Assembly (NCBI GenBank): GCA_002361875.1
Contig: DERX01000012.1
Coordinates: 12,454 to 36,938, forward strand
Origin: Ruminococcaceae bacterium UBA3329
GTDB taxonomy: Bacteria > Bacillota > Clostridia > Oscillospirales > Acutalibacteraceae
Direction: 5' to 3'
DNA: 24,485 bases
Every line of letters starts with the position of its first letter. Position 1 is the first letter of the stretch. A program made the translations under genes and the position numbers. The notes under the pieces are model-generated. The model searched no databases. It was given only the letters and a program-made list of their open reading frames with translations, and was not told the origin of the DNA. Shown here piece by piece: positions 14,068-22,906 of this stretch.

Positions 14068-14977
14068 CAATTCCAACTACCTTTTTTATCTTCCCGGGAG
14101 AGTTGGCACCAGAAAGAAAAGCTATTTTAGAAAAATTTCCTTTTTTACAGAGATTTAAAAGGTCACTCCTTGTCAAAAAGTCGGTTTCATTTGCGTGTGC
14201 AGTAATAACAAAATTCACTCCGCAGTTCATTCCGTAAATTATCTCATTGGTTTCTCCGTCCGGGGCTACCTCATCGCAAATTATTACATCCGGCGACATT
14301 GTTCTTACCGCCATTGATATAGCTGTCTTTTTTTCAAAGCCTTTTATAATATCGGTATTGGGACCGAGCGATCCGACTTTTCCCGATATTTCAAATCGCT
14401 CGTCAATAACGCAAACCTTATAATATTTTCCGAGTTTTCCATCAGAAATTTGAAATGCCAAATCTTTGATTATTGTAGTTTTTCCCGATGAAGGAGGTCC
14501 GATTATCATTAGGTTTGTTAAACCGCCTGAAAAAGTAGATTTAATTAGAAAATCTGCCGCACCTCTTACAGTTCTCGGTATTCTTATATTTAGACTGGAA
14601 ATATCTTTTACGGATTTTATTTTACCGTTTTCATAAACAGCTGTTCCGCACACACCTATTCTCGCTCCGCATGATAGTGTAATAAATCCGCTTGTAAGTT
14701 CTTTCAAATAGGAATGAAGAGAATATCCGCAACATTTATTGAGCGTATCGTTTATCTCAAATTCTTCCGCTGTTAAGCATTGCTCAGAAAAAATGTGTGT
14801 AAGTCTACCGTTTTTAGTAATAAATGCGCTCCCCTGTTTTGTGACTATTACAACCGGTGACTTGATTCTGAGCCTTATTTCAAATATTTCTGCATTCTGT
14901 AAATTTTCGAGCGGCTGTCGTATTCTCGGCGAAATGAACTCTAAAAATTCTTTTGAAGCAGTGCTATTTAATTCCAT
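13985..14977 (-). CDS. spoIIIAA: Stage III sporulation protein AA, ATPase
   Basis: Mother-cell cytoplasmic ATPase, related to secretion ATPases, that powers or assembles the SpoIIIA-SpoIIQ channel. It has 330 residues (B. subtilis about 307). Motifs: EIRLRIKSPVVIV at 33-45, GYSLHSYLKELTSGFITL at 84-101, RIPRTVRG at 132-139, Walker A GPPSSGKT at 160-167, then VCVIDERFEIS, Walker B VIICDE at 231-236 and ITAHANE at 258-264. The first gene of the operon, it starts at the ATG 14977 with AGAGGTGA upstream rather than at the TTG 14995. The last 23-26 residues (from NSGNNSDDS at 309) form a Gly/Ser/Asn-rich tail overlapping spoIIIAB. The operon should be sigma-E dependent, as known in B. subtilis, but I cannot point to a convincing sigma-E promoter. 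Confidence 0.95.
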   Translation of the reverse strand: MELNSTASKEFLEFISPRIRQPLENLQNAEIFEIRLRIKSPVVIVTKQGSAFITKNGRLTHIFSEQCLTAEEFEINDTLNKCCGYSLHSYLKELTSGFITLSCGARIGVCGTAVYENGKIKSVKDISSLNIRIPRTVRGAADFLIKSTFSGGLTNLMIIGPPSSGKTTIIKDLAFQISDGKLGKYYKVCVIDERFEISGKVGSLGPNTDIIKGFEKKTAISMAVRTMSPDVIICDEVAPDGETNEIIYGMNCGVNFVITAHANETDFLTRSDLLNLCKKGNFSKIAFLSGANSPGKIKKVVGIDELTQNSGNNSDDSVGGFGGYKLHKAN

Positions 14978-15032
14978 TTTTTTCACCTCTGTCAAAGAAT
15001 ATGAATCCTTGTCCGTATTTAGTACATTTTTC

Positions 15033-15061
15033 TTGATAAAACAGATAACATATGGTAAAAT
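15033..15061 (+). promoter_or_regulatory. Promoter of the YfhO-family gene, sigma-A type
   Basis: The -35 box TTGATA (15033-15038) and -10 box TAAAAT (15056-15061) are separated by 17 bases and lie 35 bases before the TTG start. It is in the short divergent region shared with spoIIIAA and is the only clear promoter seen there. Confidence 0.75.
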
Positions 15062-15082
15062 TAATAATGAATTAAACTGAAT

Positions 15083-15088
15083 GGAGTA
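15083..15088 (+). promoter_or_regulatory. Ribosome binding site deciding the YfhO-family TTG start
   Basis: GGAGTA lies 8 bases before the TTG at 15097. The nearby ATG at 15081 runs straight into a TAA (ATG GAG TAA), so TTG is the only start with a plausible ribosome site. Confidence 0.65.
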
Positions 15089-15096
15089 AGACAGCT

Positions 15097-17919
15097 TTGG
15101 AAAGATTTAAACATTTTTTTAAAAATAATATTTATATTGTTATTACCGGCGGTATAGCAATTTTCGTGATTTTGCTTGTATATTTTTGCTTTGGGATAAT
15201 ACCTTTCGGTGAAAATACAGTGTACCGTATGGATTTATATCATCAGTACGGTCCTCTTTTTTCAGAATTATATGACAGATTAACAAACGGTGGCAGTTTG
15301 ATTTATTCATGGAATTCAGGATTAGGACTTCCGTTTATAGGTAATTTTTATAACTATCTTTCAAGTCCTATCTCATTTATTATACTTTTATTCGGGCACA
15401 AGAACACTTTTGAAGCTGTTGCAACAATTATTGCCATCAAAGCTGTTCTTTCAGCAATGTCAATGGCTTACTACCTGAAGAAATCGCAGAAAATCAATTC
15501 TCCTTTGATTTGTGCATTCGGTATTCTTTATGCATTTTCGGGTTATTTTATTGCTTATTATTGGAACGTTATGTGGATAGACGCAATGTATATTTTACCA
15601 TTTGTTGTACTCGGCATTGAAAGAATAATCGACAAAGGCAAGTCCGGACTTTATCTCTTTTCCCTTGTATACTGTATTTTTTCAAATTATTATATTGGAT
15701 TTATGGTCTGCATTTTTTCTTGCCTTTATTTTATTTACTACTATGTATGCAGATTTGATACACTTAAAGCAAAAAGCGATAAGCTTTCAAAAAAAACTTT
15801 TATTGAAAAAATTAAAAATTTGTTTATTGTAAACAGTGCTCTTAAGTTTGCCGTTGCTTCGATTTGTTCTGGTTTTATTCTTCTCTTTATGCTTATTCCC
15901 ATATTATTTGTATTGAGTTCTTCTTCTGCAACAGGCGGAGCTTTTCCGACTGAATTTAAGTTTTATTTTAATATTTTTGATTTTTTGTCAAATCATATTG
16001 CAAGTCTTGAACCAACTATTCGCAGCAGCGGTGAAACGGTTTTGCCGAACATTTATTGCGGTATTCTCACTGTGATGCTGTTGCCTATATACATTTTATC
16101 CAACAAAATCCCGGCAAAGGAAAAAATTGCTTCTGCAATTTTTTTGATAATAATGTTTTTGAGCTTTAACATTAACTATCTTAATTTTATTTGGCACGGA
16201 TTTCATTTTCCGAATGACTTACCGTATAGGCAGTCATTTATGTACTCATTCATACTTGTTGTACTTGCATTTAAGGCAATAAAATATATTGAATTTACCG
16301 ATAGAAAAACTATTATTGCTGCTGGCGGCGGATTAGCGCTTTTTGTTGTCTTTGTTCAAGAAATAACATCTAAAAATGTAAATGACACTTCAATTTATTT
16401 GACTCTTGTATTTATACTGTTATACACAATTGTTTTAGGTCTTCTTCAAAGCAAAAAAAATCAGGTCTTTGCACTGTCTGTAATGATTGCGTGTTCTGTC
16501 ACGGCTGAAACTGTTTCCGCAAGTACCGATCATTATGTTGCAAACCAAACTAAATCATCATTTACGATAGATTATGACGATTTTAAAAACATTCAGTCAA
16601 CGGTACATTCTGAAAATAAGGATTTATTTTTCCGTGAAGAAACAACAAAATCAAGAGCGAGAATGGATCCGTGTTGGTTTGGCTATAACGGTGTTTCCGT
16701 ATTTTCATCTATGGCTTATGAAAAGGTTGCGAATATGCAAAAAAGCCTGGGATTGTATGGCAATAAGATAAACAGCTACACATACAATCCGCAGACTCCC
16801 ATCTACAATTCTTTATTCTCTTTAAAATATATTTATGATAAGAATAGCTATATCGGCGAAAACAGTTTTTACAGCAAGGTAGCAGAAAACAATACTTTTT
16901 CTGCTTACGAAAACCCATATTTCTTAAATATTGCCTTTCCTGTATCACAGGATGTTACGGATTTTAATGCTGATGAAGGTAAAAACCCGGTTGCAGTTCA
17001 AGAACAGCTGTTTGAGTCAGTCACCGGGATCAGCGGACTGTTTAATAGAATTTATGACTATGAAATACTTTACAGTAATCTAATGAATGTTACTGAATAT
17101 GAAAAGGAAGCTGAATCCTTAAAACTTTCTAAACTTGAGACAGACAGTCATGCGGCGGCAACAATACTGTTCCCGTCTCCGGTTAACGGAAATGTATATA
17201 TTTATGTATATTCAAGAGATGTTGAAAATGTAGTTGTATATTCTCCTGCAATACAAAATACAATGACTGTTTCCGATGGATATATTCTTGATTTAGGCAA
17301 ACATAAAGTGGGAGACGAAATATCTGTCGAGATTCCTTTAAAGAACGATGTAAATTCAGCTCAACTTGATTTTTGTGCATTCACAATGGATGAAAAAAAG
17401 TTTACTCAAGGCTATGAAAAGCTGAAAAACGGTCAGATTGAATATGAAAGATTTGACGAAACATATATTAAGGGAAAATATACCGCTGAAAATAATGAGG
17501 TGTTATTCACTTCCATCCCTTATGACAGAAGTTGGAATGTCTTTATTGACGGTAAAAGAGTGTCAAAAGATAACATTTTAAAAATATCCGATGCCCTTTT
17601 AGGTATAAAGACAGAAGCGGGCACGCACGAGATTGTTTTAAAATATGATATTCCCGGCTATAACTTTTTTATTTGGTTCTCCGCAGGATTTACTATTTTA
17701 ATTCTCATCATTTATATACTCAAATGCCGTAATTTTCTGTTCTATAAAAATAAAAAGAATATTTGGCAACGGGCAGAAGATTTAGAAAAGATTTATACCG
17801 TTGGCGATTCACCCGATGAAGTGCTTGACAGTGAAATAACAGAAAAAGGAACGGATACAGAATCTCCTGAAAATACTCTCGAAGACAATATTCGAGAAGA
17901 TAATAACGAAAACGGTTAA
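15097..17919 (+). CDS. YfhO-family membrane protein (probable GT-C glycosyltransferase)
   Basis: A 940-residue polytopic membrane protein of the YfhO family. Characterised relatives (B. subtilis YfhO, Listeria GtlB) are thought to transfer sugars from a lipid carrier to lipoteichoic acid outside the cell; the substrate here is unknown. Seen: a first membrane segment at about 12-34; then VYRMDLYHQYGPLF at 42-55, whose Asp46 sits where GT-C enzymes place a catalytic acid; SWNSGLGLPFIGNFYNYLSS at about 72-91; about a dozen hydrophobic segments up to residue 485; a large extracytoplasmic domain at about 490-860; a last membrane segment at about 863-885; and an acidic cytoplasmic tail rich in Glu and Asp. 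It starts at TTG. It is the only plus-strand gene, flanked by its own promoter and terminator, and is not obviously tied to its neighbours. Confidence 0.88.
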   Translation: MERFKHFFKNNIYIVITGGIAIFVILLVYFCFGIIPFGENTVYRMDLYHQYGPLFSELYDRLTNGGSLIYSWNSGLGLPFIGNFYNYLSSPISFIILLFGHKNTFEAVATIIAIKAVLSAMSMAYYLKKSQKINSPLICAFGILYAFSGYFIAYYWNVMWIDAMYILPFVVLGIERIIDKGKSGLYLFSLVYCIFSNYYIGFMVCIFSCLYFIYYYVCRFDTLKAKSDKLSKKTFIEKIKNLFIVNSALKFAVASICSGFILLFMLIPILFVLSSSSATGGAFPTEFKFYFNIFDFLSNHIASLEPTIRSSGETVLPNIYCGILTVMLLPIYILSNKIPAKEKIASAIFLIIMFLSFNINYLNFIWHGFHFPNDLPYRQSFMYSFILVVLAFKAIKYIEFTDRKTIIAAGGGLALFVVFVQEITSKNVNDTSIYLTLVFILLYTIVLGLLQSKKNQVFALSVMIACSVTAETVSASTDHYVANQTKSSFTIDYDDFKNIQSTVHSENKDLFFREETTKSRARMDPCWFGYNGVSVFSSMAYEKVANMQKSLGLYGNKINSYTYNPQTPIYNSLFSLKYIYDKNSYIGENSFYSKVAENNTFSAYENPYFLNIAFPVSQDVTDFNADEGKNPVAVQEQLFESVTGISGLFNRIYDYEILYSNLMNVTEYEKEAESLKLSKLETDSHAAATILFPSPVNGNVYIYVYSRDVENVVVYSPAIQNTMTVSDGYILDLGKHKVGDEISVEIPLKNDVNSAQLDFCAFTMDEKKFTQGYEKLKNGQIEYERFDETYIKGKYTAENNEVLFTSIPYDRSWNVFIDGKRVSKDNILKISDALLGIKTEAGTHEIVLKYDIPGYNFFIWFSAGFTILILIIYILKCRNFLFYKNKKNIWQRAEDLEKIYTVGDSPDEVLDSEITEKGTDTESPENTLEDNIREDNNENG

Positions 17920-17930
17920 ACTCGGACAGC

Positions 17931-17960
17931 AAAAATGCAGGCAAAACGCCTGCATTTTTT
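17931..17960. terminator. Bidirectional terminator between the YfhO-family gene and uvrA
   Basis: AAAAATGCAGGC (17931-17942), loop AAAAC, then GCCTGCATTTTT: a 12-bp perfect stem with A-tract and T-tract on its two sides. It works for the plus-strand gene ending at 17919 and for uvrA ending at 17982 on the minus strand. Confidence 0.92.
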
Positions 17961-17981
17961 ATTGAGCATTTATAATAATGC

Positions 17982-20801
17982 TTATAATATTTTTTTCAAA
18001 TATTGACCTGTATAGGATTTTTTGCATTTGGCGATTTTTTCAGGTGTGCCTTCAGCAACTATTGTTCCGCCTCTGTCACCGCCTTCTGGACCTAAATCAA
18101 TTATGTGGTCGGCAGATTTAATAACATCAAGGTTATGTTCAATCACAATTACTGTGTTACCTGCATCAACAAGACGCTGTAAAACATCAATAAGCTTATG
18201 AACATCTGCCGTGTGAAGCCCTGTTGTAGGCTCATCAAGAATATACACGGTTTTGCCTGTTGAACGCTTTGAAAGTTCAGTTGACAGCTTTACTCTCTGC
18301 GCTTCACCGCCCGAAAGAGTTGTAGCGGATTGACCGAGCTTAATGTAACCAAGTCCTACTTCGGTTATTGTCTTTAGCTTTTCACGAATCCTCGGTTGAC
18401 TGTCAAAGAAAACGAGCGCCTCGTCAACAGTCATATCAAGTACCTCGGAAATGTTCTTACCCTTGTATTTGACCTCAAGAGTTTCTCGGTTATACCTCGC
18501 CCCCTTGCACACATCGCACGGAACATATACATCGGCCAAAAAGTGCATTTCTATTTTCTTAATGCCGTCGCCCTGGCAAGCCTCACACCGTCCGCCTTTT
18601 ACATTAAATGAATATCTGCTTGCGGTATAGCCTCTGACTTTTGACTCCTGCGTTGCGGCAAAAAGATTGCGAATATCGGTAAATACGCCTGTATAGGTTG
18701 CCGGGTTTGAACGCGGTGTTCTGCCGATTGGCGACTGGTCGATATTTATAACCTTGTCAGCATTTTCAATTCCTAAAATTTCAGAGAATTTACCTAACGG
18801 TTTCTTTGCACCGTTAAGCTCGTTTGCGAGGCATTTATAAAGCACCTCGTTAACAAGTGAAGATTTACCCGACCCCGAAACACCCGTAACGCATGTAAAT
18901 GTACCGAGAGGAAAGCTGACGCTTAAATTCTTCAAATTGTTTTCTTTAGCGCCGACAACCTTAATATACTGTCCATTACCCTTGCGCCTTTGCTTTGGCA
19001 CGGGGATTTTTTTTACACCTGAAAGATACTGCCCTGTTATTGACTCCTTACAGTTCATAATATCCTCGGCAGTTCCCGCGCAAATCACCTCACCGCCGTG
19101 AATACCCGCACCGGGGCCTATGTCAACAATAAAATCAGCCTCACGCATTGTATCCTCGTCGTGTTCAACAACAATCAAAGTATTGCCCAAATCTCTTAAA
19201 TGCTTTAAAGTGCCTAAAAGCTTGTCATTATCTCTTTGGTGCAAGCCTATACTCGGCTCATCAAGAATATAGAGAACGCCCATAAGAGAAGAACCGATTT
19301 GAGTTGCAAGACGGATTCTCTGACTTTCACCGCCCGAAAGAGTGCCTGATGAACGAGAAAGGGTAAGATATTCAAGACCGACGCTCTGAAGGAATTTAAG
19401 CCTTGAAATAATCTCTTTTATGATAGACTCACCGATAATTTTATCCCTATTTGAAAGATTAAGATTTTCTATATATTCTATTGCTTTGGTTACGGAAAGA
19501 CGGCAAAACTCGTCAATATTTTTCTCGCCTACCGTCACAGAAAGTACCTCGGGCTTAAGCCTTGAGCCTTTGCACGCAGGACATTCGCGGGTTGTCATTA
19601 CCTGTTCAATTTCCCAGCGAGCCCAATCGCTTTTTGCCTCTTTATAACGGCGCTCCATATTGTTTACAAGTCCCTCAAAGGTGTTTGAATAAACACCCGT
19701 CCCGTAAAGAGTAGGGCGCTTCATTTCAAGCTTTTCTTCAGTTCCGTAAAGAAGCGCATTGATTCCCTCGTCTGAAATATCCTTAAGAGGAGTATCAAGA
19801 GTAAAGCCGTATTTTTTACCGAGCGCTTTATAATACATTTCGGCTATAGTACCCGAATCCGCTTTACTCCAACCGCTTGCACAAATGCCACCGTTTGAAA
19901 TTGACAAATTTCGATTCGGCATAATAAGGTCGGGACTCACTTTGAGAAATACACCGAGTCCGGAACATTTTTCACAAGCGCCAAACGGATTATTAAAAGA
20001 AAACATACGGGGCGAAAGCTCATCAATGCTTATTCCGTGCTCGGGGCAAGCATAATTAAGCGAATAAAGATGTTCCTTTTCACCTATAACATCAATTATT
20101 ACATTTCCATCTGATTCTTTGGTCGCCGTTTCAATTGAATCGGCAAGGCGTGAACGGATTTCATCCTTAAGCACAAGTCTGTCAACAATTATTTCAATGT
20201 TGTGCTTATTTTGCTTTTTAAGCTTAATTTCGTCCGACAGGTCATACAGCTCACCGTCAATTCTCGCCCTTACAAAGCCCTCTTTTTTAGCGTGTTCAAG
20301 CTCTTTTACGTGCTCACCCTTTTTAGCACGGACAATCGGCGCTAAAACCTGAATTTTTGTTCCTGTCGGATATTCAAAAACAGTGTCGACAATTTGGTCA
20401 ACGGTTTGCTGTTTAATCTCTCTTCCGCAAACGGGACAGTGCGGAACGCCAACACGCGCGTACAAAAGTCTTAAATAGTCATAAATTTCCGTAACCGTTC
20501 CGACAGTTGAGCGTGGATTCTTGGATGTTGTTTTTTGGTCGATTGAAATTGCGGGAGAAAGTCCGTCAATCGACTCAACATTCGGCTTGTCCATCTGCCC
20601 CAAAAACATACGGGCATAAGATGAAAGCGATTCAATATATCTGCGCTGACCCTCGGCATAAATCGTGTCAAAAGCAAGCGAGGATTTGCCCGAACCCGAA
20701 AGTCCCGTAAAGACAACAAGCCTATCTCTCGGAATTTCAATATCAATATTTTTTAAATTATTTTCTTTTGCACCTTTAATTACGATTTTATTTTGATACA
20801 T
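17982..20801 (-). CDS. uvrA: Excinuclease ABC subunit A
   Basis: Damage-recognition ATPase of nucleotide excision repair; a UvrA dimer loads UvrB on damaged DNA. It has 939 residues, full length (E. coli about 940). First ABC module: Walker A GLSGSGKS at 33-40, followed by FDTIYAEGQRRYIESLSSYA. Zinc site CPVCGREI and a further CEKCSGLG follow, with an inserted DNA/UvrB-binding region. Then LSGGESQRIRLATQIGS and LYILDEPSIGLH. Second module: GVSGSGKS near 640-648, the zinc finger CEACQGDG...CDVCKG in the usual place, TLSGGEAQRVKLSTEL and VYILDEPTTGLH. The ATG at 20801 is 10 bases after the uvrB stop, with GGTGA in between. It is co-transcribed with uvrB; uvrC is not in the window. Confidence 0.98.
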   Translation of the reverse strand: MYQNKIVIKGAKENNLKNIDIEIPRDRLVVFTGLSGSGKSSLAFDTIYAEGQRRYIESLSSYARMFLGQMDKPNVESIDGLSPAISIDQKTTSKNPRSTVGTVTEIYDYLRLLYARVGVPHCPVCGREIKQQTVDQIVDTVFEYPTGTKIQVLAPIVRAKKGEHVKELEHAKKEGFVRARIDGELYDLSDEIKLKKQNKHNIEIIVDRLVLKDEIRSRLADSIETATKESDGNVIIDVIGEKEHLYSLNYACPEHGISIDELSPRMFSFNNPFGACEKCSGLGVFLKVSPDLIMPNRNLSISNGGICASGWSKADSGTIAEMYYKALGKKYGFTLDTPLKDISDEGINALLYGTEEKLEMKRPTLYGTGVYSNTFEGLVNNMERRYKEAKSDWARWEIEQVMTTRECPACKGSRLKPEVLSVTVGEKNIDEFCRLSVTKAIEYIENLNLSNRDKIIGESIIKEIISRLKFLQSVGLEYLTLSRSSGTLSGGESQRIRLATQIGSSLMGVLYILDEPSIGLHQRDNDKLLGTLKHLRDLGNTLIVVEHDEDTMREADFIVDIGPGAGIHGGEVICAGTAEDIMNCKESITGQYLSGVKKIPVPKQRRKGNGQYIKVVGAKENNLKNLSVSFPLGTFTCVTGVSGSGKSSLVNEVLYKCLANELNGAKKPLGKFSEILGIENADKVINIDQSPIGRTPRSNPATYTGVFTDIRNLFAATQESKVRGYTASRYSFNVKGGRCEACQGDGIKKIEMHFLADVYVPCDVCKGARYNRETLEVKYKGKNISEVLDMTVDEALVFFDSQPRIREKLKTITEVGLGYIKLGQSATTLSGGEAQRVKLSTELSKRSTGKTVYILDEPTTGLHTADVHKLIDVLQRLVDAGNTVIVIEHNLDVIKSADHIIDLGPEGGDRGGTIVAEGTPEKIAKCKKSYTGQYLKKIL

Positions 20802-20811
20802 ATTTTCACCG

Positions 20812-22761
20812 TTATTTTCCTGATTTTAACTTTTCAATTTTATCTCTTAATACAGCCGCATGCTCAAATTCAAGAATTTTAGCCGCCGCTTTCATTTCCT
20901 CAGTAAGAACAGCAATAAGCTTTTGCTTCTCTTCACGGGACATTCGCTTACCCGATTTATCTTTCTTCGATATTTCAAGAATATCCCTAACGTCTTTTTT
21001 AATGGTTTTCGGGACTATTCCGTTGAGCTTATTAAATTCCATTTGCTTGTTTCTGCGCCTGTACGTTTCGGTTATAGCACGCTCCATTGAGGGAGTGACA
21101 GAGTCTGCATACATAATTACTTTGCCGTTTTCGTTACGGGCGGCGCGGCCGATAATCTGAATAAGCGATGTTTCCGAACGCAAAAATCCTTCTTTGTCAG
21201 CATCGAGAATTGCAATGAGCGACACTTCGGGAATGTCGAGCCCTTCACGCAGAAGATTTATGCCTACAAGCACATCAAACTCACCTAAACGCAAATCACG
21301 GATAAGCTCCATTCGCTCAATAGTGTCAATATCGTAATGCATATATTTAACTTTGATGCCGTGCCCTGAGAGATAATCAGTCAGATTTTCCGCCATTTTT
21401 TTAGTAAGAGTTGTCACGAGCACACGCTCTTTTCGCTCGACCCTTATATTGATTTCGGAAATTAAATCGTCAATTTGCCCGTCAGTTCCCCTAACCTCAA
21501 TTTCAGGGTCAAGAAGTCCAGTAGGTCTTATTACCTGTTCGGCTGTGCAAACGCTCTTTTCCATTTCAAAGGGACCTGGCGTTGCACTTACAAATATTTT
21601 TTGCCCGACTTTTTTATAAAATTCGTCGAAAGTCAAAGGTCGGTTATCGTAAGCCGACGGCAGTCTAAAGCCGAAATTTATCAGACTTTCTTTTCTTGAA
21701 CGGTCGCCGCCGTACATTGCCCTTACCTGCGGAATTGTTACATGGGATTCATCAACAAAAAGAATGTAATCGTCGGGGAAATAGTCCAATAATGTAAACG
21801 GCGGGTCGCCGGGCTTTCTGCCCGACATTACGGCTGAATAGTTTTCAATGCCCTTGCAAAATCCCGTTTCACGGAGCATTTCCATATCATATTCAGTGCG
21901 CTGTCTTATGCGCTGTGCTTCAATAAATTTACCTTGCTTTTCGAATTCCGCAACGGAATGTTCCATTTCCTCTGCAATTTGTTTTAGGGAACGCTCAAGC
22001 TTATCGGGCGAAATAACATAATGCGAGGCAGGATAAACCGCAACATGAGAAACAATGTTTTTAACCGTGCCTGTAAGCGGATTTACCTCACAAATTCTGT
22101 CAACCTCATCGCCGAAAAATTCAATTCTGACGGCAGTATCACTTGAATAAACAGGGAAAATTTCAATAATGTCCCCTTTCACCTTGAACTTGTTACGAAT
22201 AAAATTAATGTCGTTGCGTTCATATTGCATAGAAACAAGCTTTTTAATTACATCGTCACGGCTGATTTCCATGCCTGTGCGCAGTGACAGCACCATATTT
22301 CGGTAATCAATGGGGTCGCCGAGAGAGTAAATGCAGGAAACACTCGCAACAATTATAACATCACGCCGTTCCGAGAGTGCAGATGTTGCAGAGTGGCGCA
22401 ATTTATCGATTTCATCGTTGATTGACGAATCCTTTTCAATATAAGTGTCAGTTGTGGCAATATAGGCCTCCGGCTGATAATAATCGTAATATGAAACAAA
22501 GTATTCAACCGCATTTTCGGGAAAAAATTCGCGAAATTCGGAGCAAAGCTGAGCGGCAAGCGTTTTGTTGTGAGCCAATACAAGGGTCGGTCTGTTTACC
22601 TTTTCAATTATATTTGCCATTGTAAAGGTTTTACCGCTGCCCGTTACGCCGAGTAACACCTGCTCTTTTGCACCGTTTTTTAGGCCTTGAACAAGCGTAT
22701 CTATTGCCGATGGCTGGTCGCCCATCGGTTTAAATTTAGAATGTAAAACAAACTTGTCCAA
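20812..22761 (-). CDS. uvrB: Excinuclease ABC subunit B
   Basis: Helicase-like subunit of nucleotide excision repair that verifies damage and recruits UvrC. It has 649 residues. Walker A GVTGSGKT is at 38-45; the damage-probing beta-hairpin YYDYYQPEAY follows near 92. The DESH Walker B (LFVDESHVTIPQV) is in the middle, GINLLREGLDIPEVSLIAILDADKEG and QIIGRAARN lie in helicase domain 2, and the UVR domain (EEMKAAAKILEFEHAAVLRDKI) at the C-terminus contacts UvrC. The start is taken as TTG 22761, with AAGGTGG 7 bases upstream; the longer frame from TTG 22779 has no ribosome site and falls next to the SOS box. A LexA/DinR-like box upstream suggests damage induction, as known for uvrBA in Firmicutes. 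Confidence 0.97.
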   Translation of the reverse strand: MDKFVLHSKFKPMGDQPSAIDTLVQGLKNGAKEQVLLGVTGSGKTFTMANIIEKVNRPTLVLAHNKTLAAQLCSEFREFFPENAVEYFVSYYDYYQPEAYIATTDTYIEKDSSINDEIDKLRHSATSALSERRDVIIVASVSCIYSLGDPIDYRNMVLSLRTGMEISRDDVIKKLVSMQYERNDINFIRNKFKVKGDIIEIFPVYSSDTAVRIEFFGDEVDRICEVNPLTGTVKNIVSHVAVYPASHYVISPDKLERSLKQIAEEMEHSVAEFEKQGKFIEAQRIRQRTEYDMEMLRETGFCKGIENYSAVMSGRKPGDPPFTLLDYFPDDYILFVDESHVTIPQVRAMYGGDRSRKESLINFGFRLPSAYDNRPLTFDEFYKKVGQKIFVSATPGPFEMEKSVCTAEQVIRPTGLLDPEIEVRGTDGQIDDLISEINIRVERKERVLVTTLTKKMAENLTDYLSGHGIKVKYMHYDIDTIERMELIRDLRLGEFDVLVGINLLREGLDIPEVSLIAILDADKEGFLRSETSLIQIIGRAARNENGKVIMYADSVTPSMERAITETYRRRNKQMEFNKLNGIVPKTIKKDVRDILEISKKDKSGKRMSREEKQKLIAVLTEEMKAAAKILEFEHAAVLRDKIEKLKSGK

Positions 22762-22768
22762 GTTATTC

Positions 22769-22775
22769 CCACCTT
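22769..22775 (-). promoter_or_regulatory. Ribosome binding site deciding the uvrB TTG start
   Basis: AAGGTGG on the minus strand is 7 bases from the TTG at 22761. It is internal to the longer frame starting at 22779, which argues against that longer start. Confidence 0.7.
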
Positions 22776-22780
22776 TCAAT

Positions 22781-22793
22781 AAACATTTGTTCG
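22781..22793 (-). promoter_or_regulatory. LexA/DinR-type SOS box of uvrBA
   Basis: On the minus strand CGAACAAATGTTT matches the Firmicute SOS operator (CGAAC-N4-GTTCG core GAAC-N4-GTTC) with a change only in the second half-site, GTTT for GTTC. It lies between the candidate -10 region and the ribosome site, where bound LexA would block uvrBA transcription. Regulation is inferred from the family; binding is not shown. Confidence 0.75.
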
Positions 22794-22804
22794 ATTTCTT
22801 GAAT

Positions 22805-22833
22805 ATGGTATACTACTTTTTATAAAAAAACAA
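22805..22833 (-). promoter_or_regulatory. Candidate uvrBA promoter
   Basis: TTGTTT (22833-22828), a 17-base spacer and TACCAT (22810-22805) are a weak sigma-A match; GTATACC just upstream is an alternative -10. The -35 box shares bases with the T-run of the sdpI terminator. Position relative to the SOS box is sensible, but the boxes are poor. Confidence 0.4.
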
Positions 22834-22877
22834 GTAGCTGCATAAATTTCTTACGAATTTTATACAGCTATTTTTTT
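22824..22877. terminator. Terminator after the sdpI-like gene
   Basis: TAGCTG (22835-22840) pairs with CAGCTA (22865-22870), and the inner ATAAATTTC/GAATTTTAT arms extend the stem to about 15 bp with two mismatches, around a TTAC loop. On the minus strand it is followed by CTTGTTTTTTT. A T-run is present on the plus side too, but no plus-strand gene ends here. Confidence 0.75.
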
Positions 22878-22906
22878 AATTATTTATATTCAGTTTTACA
22901 ATTATG

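Noticed and set aside
14977..15060. Possible sigma-E promoter for spoIIIAA
   Set aside because: Two CATANNNT-like -10 candidates exist on the minus strand (CATATTCT and CATATGTT), but neither has a convincing -35 at the right spacing, and one leaves almost no leader. Sigma-E control is likely from family knowledge but not shown here.
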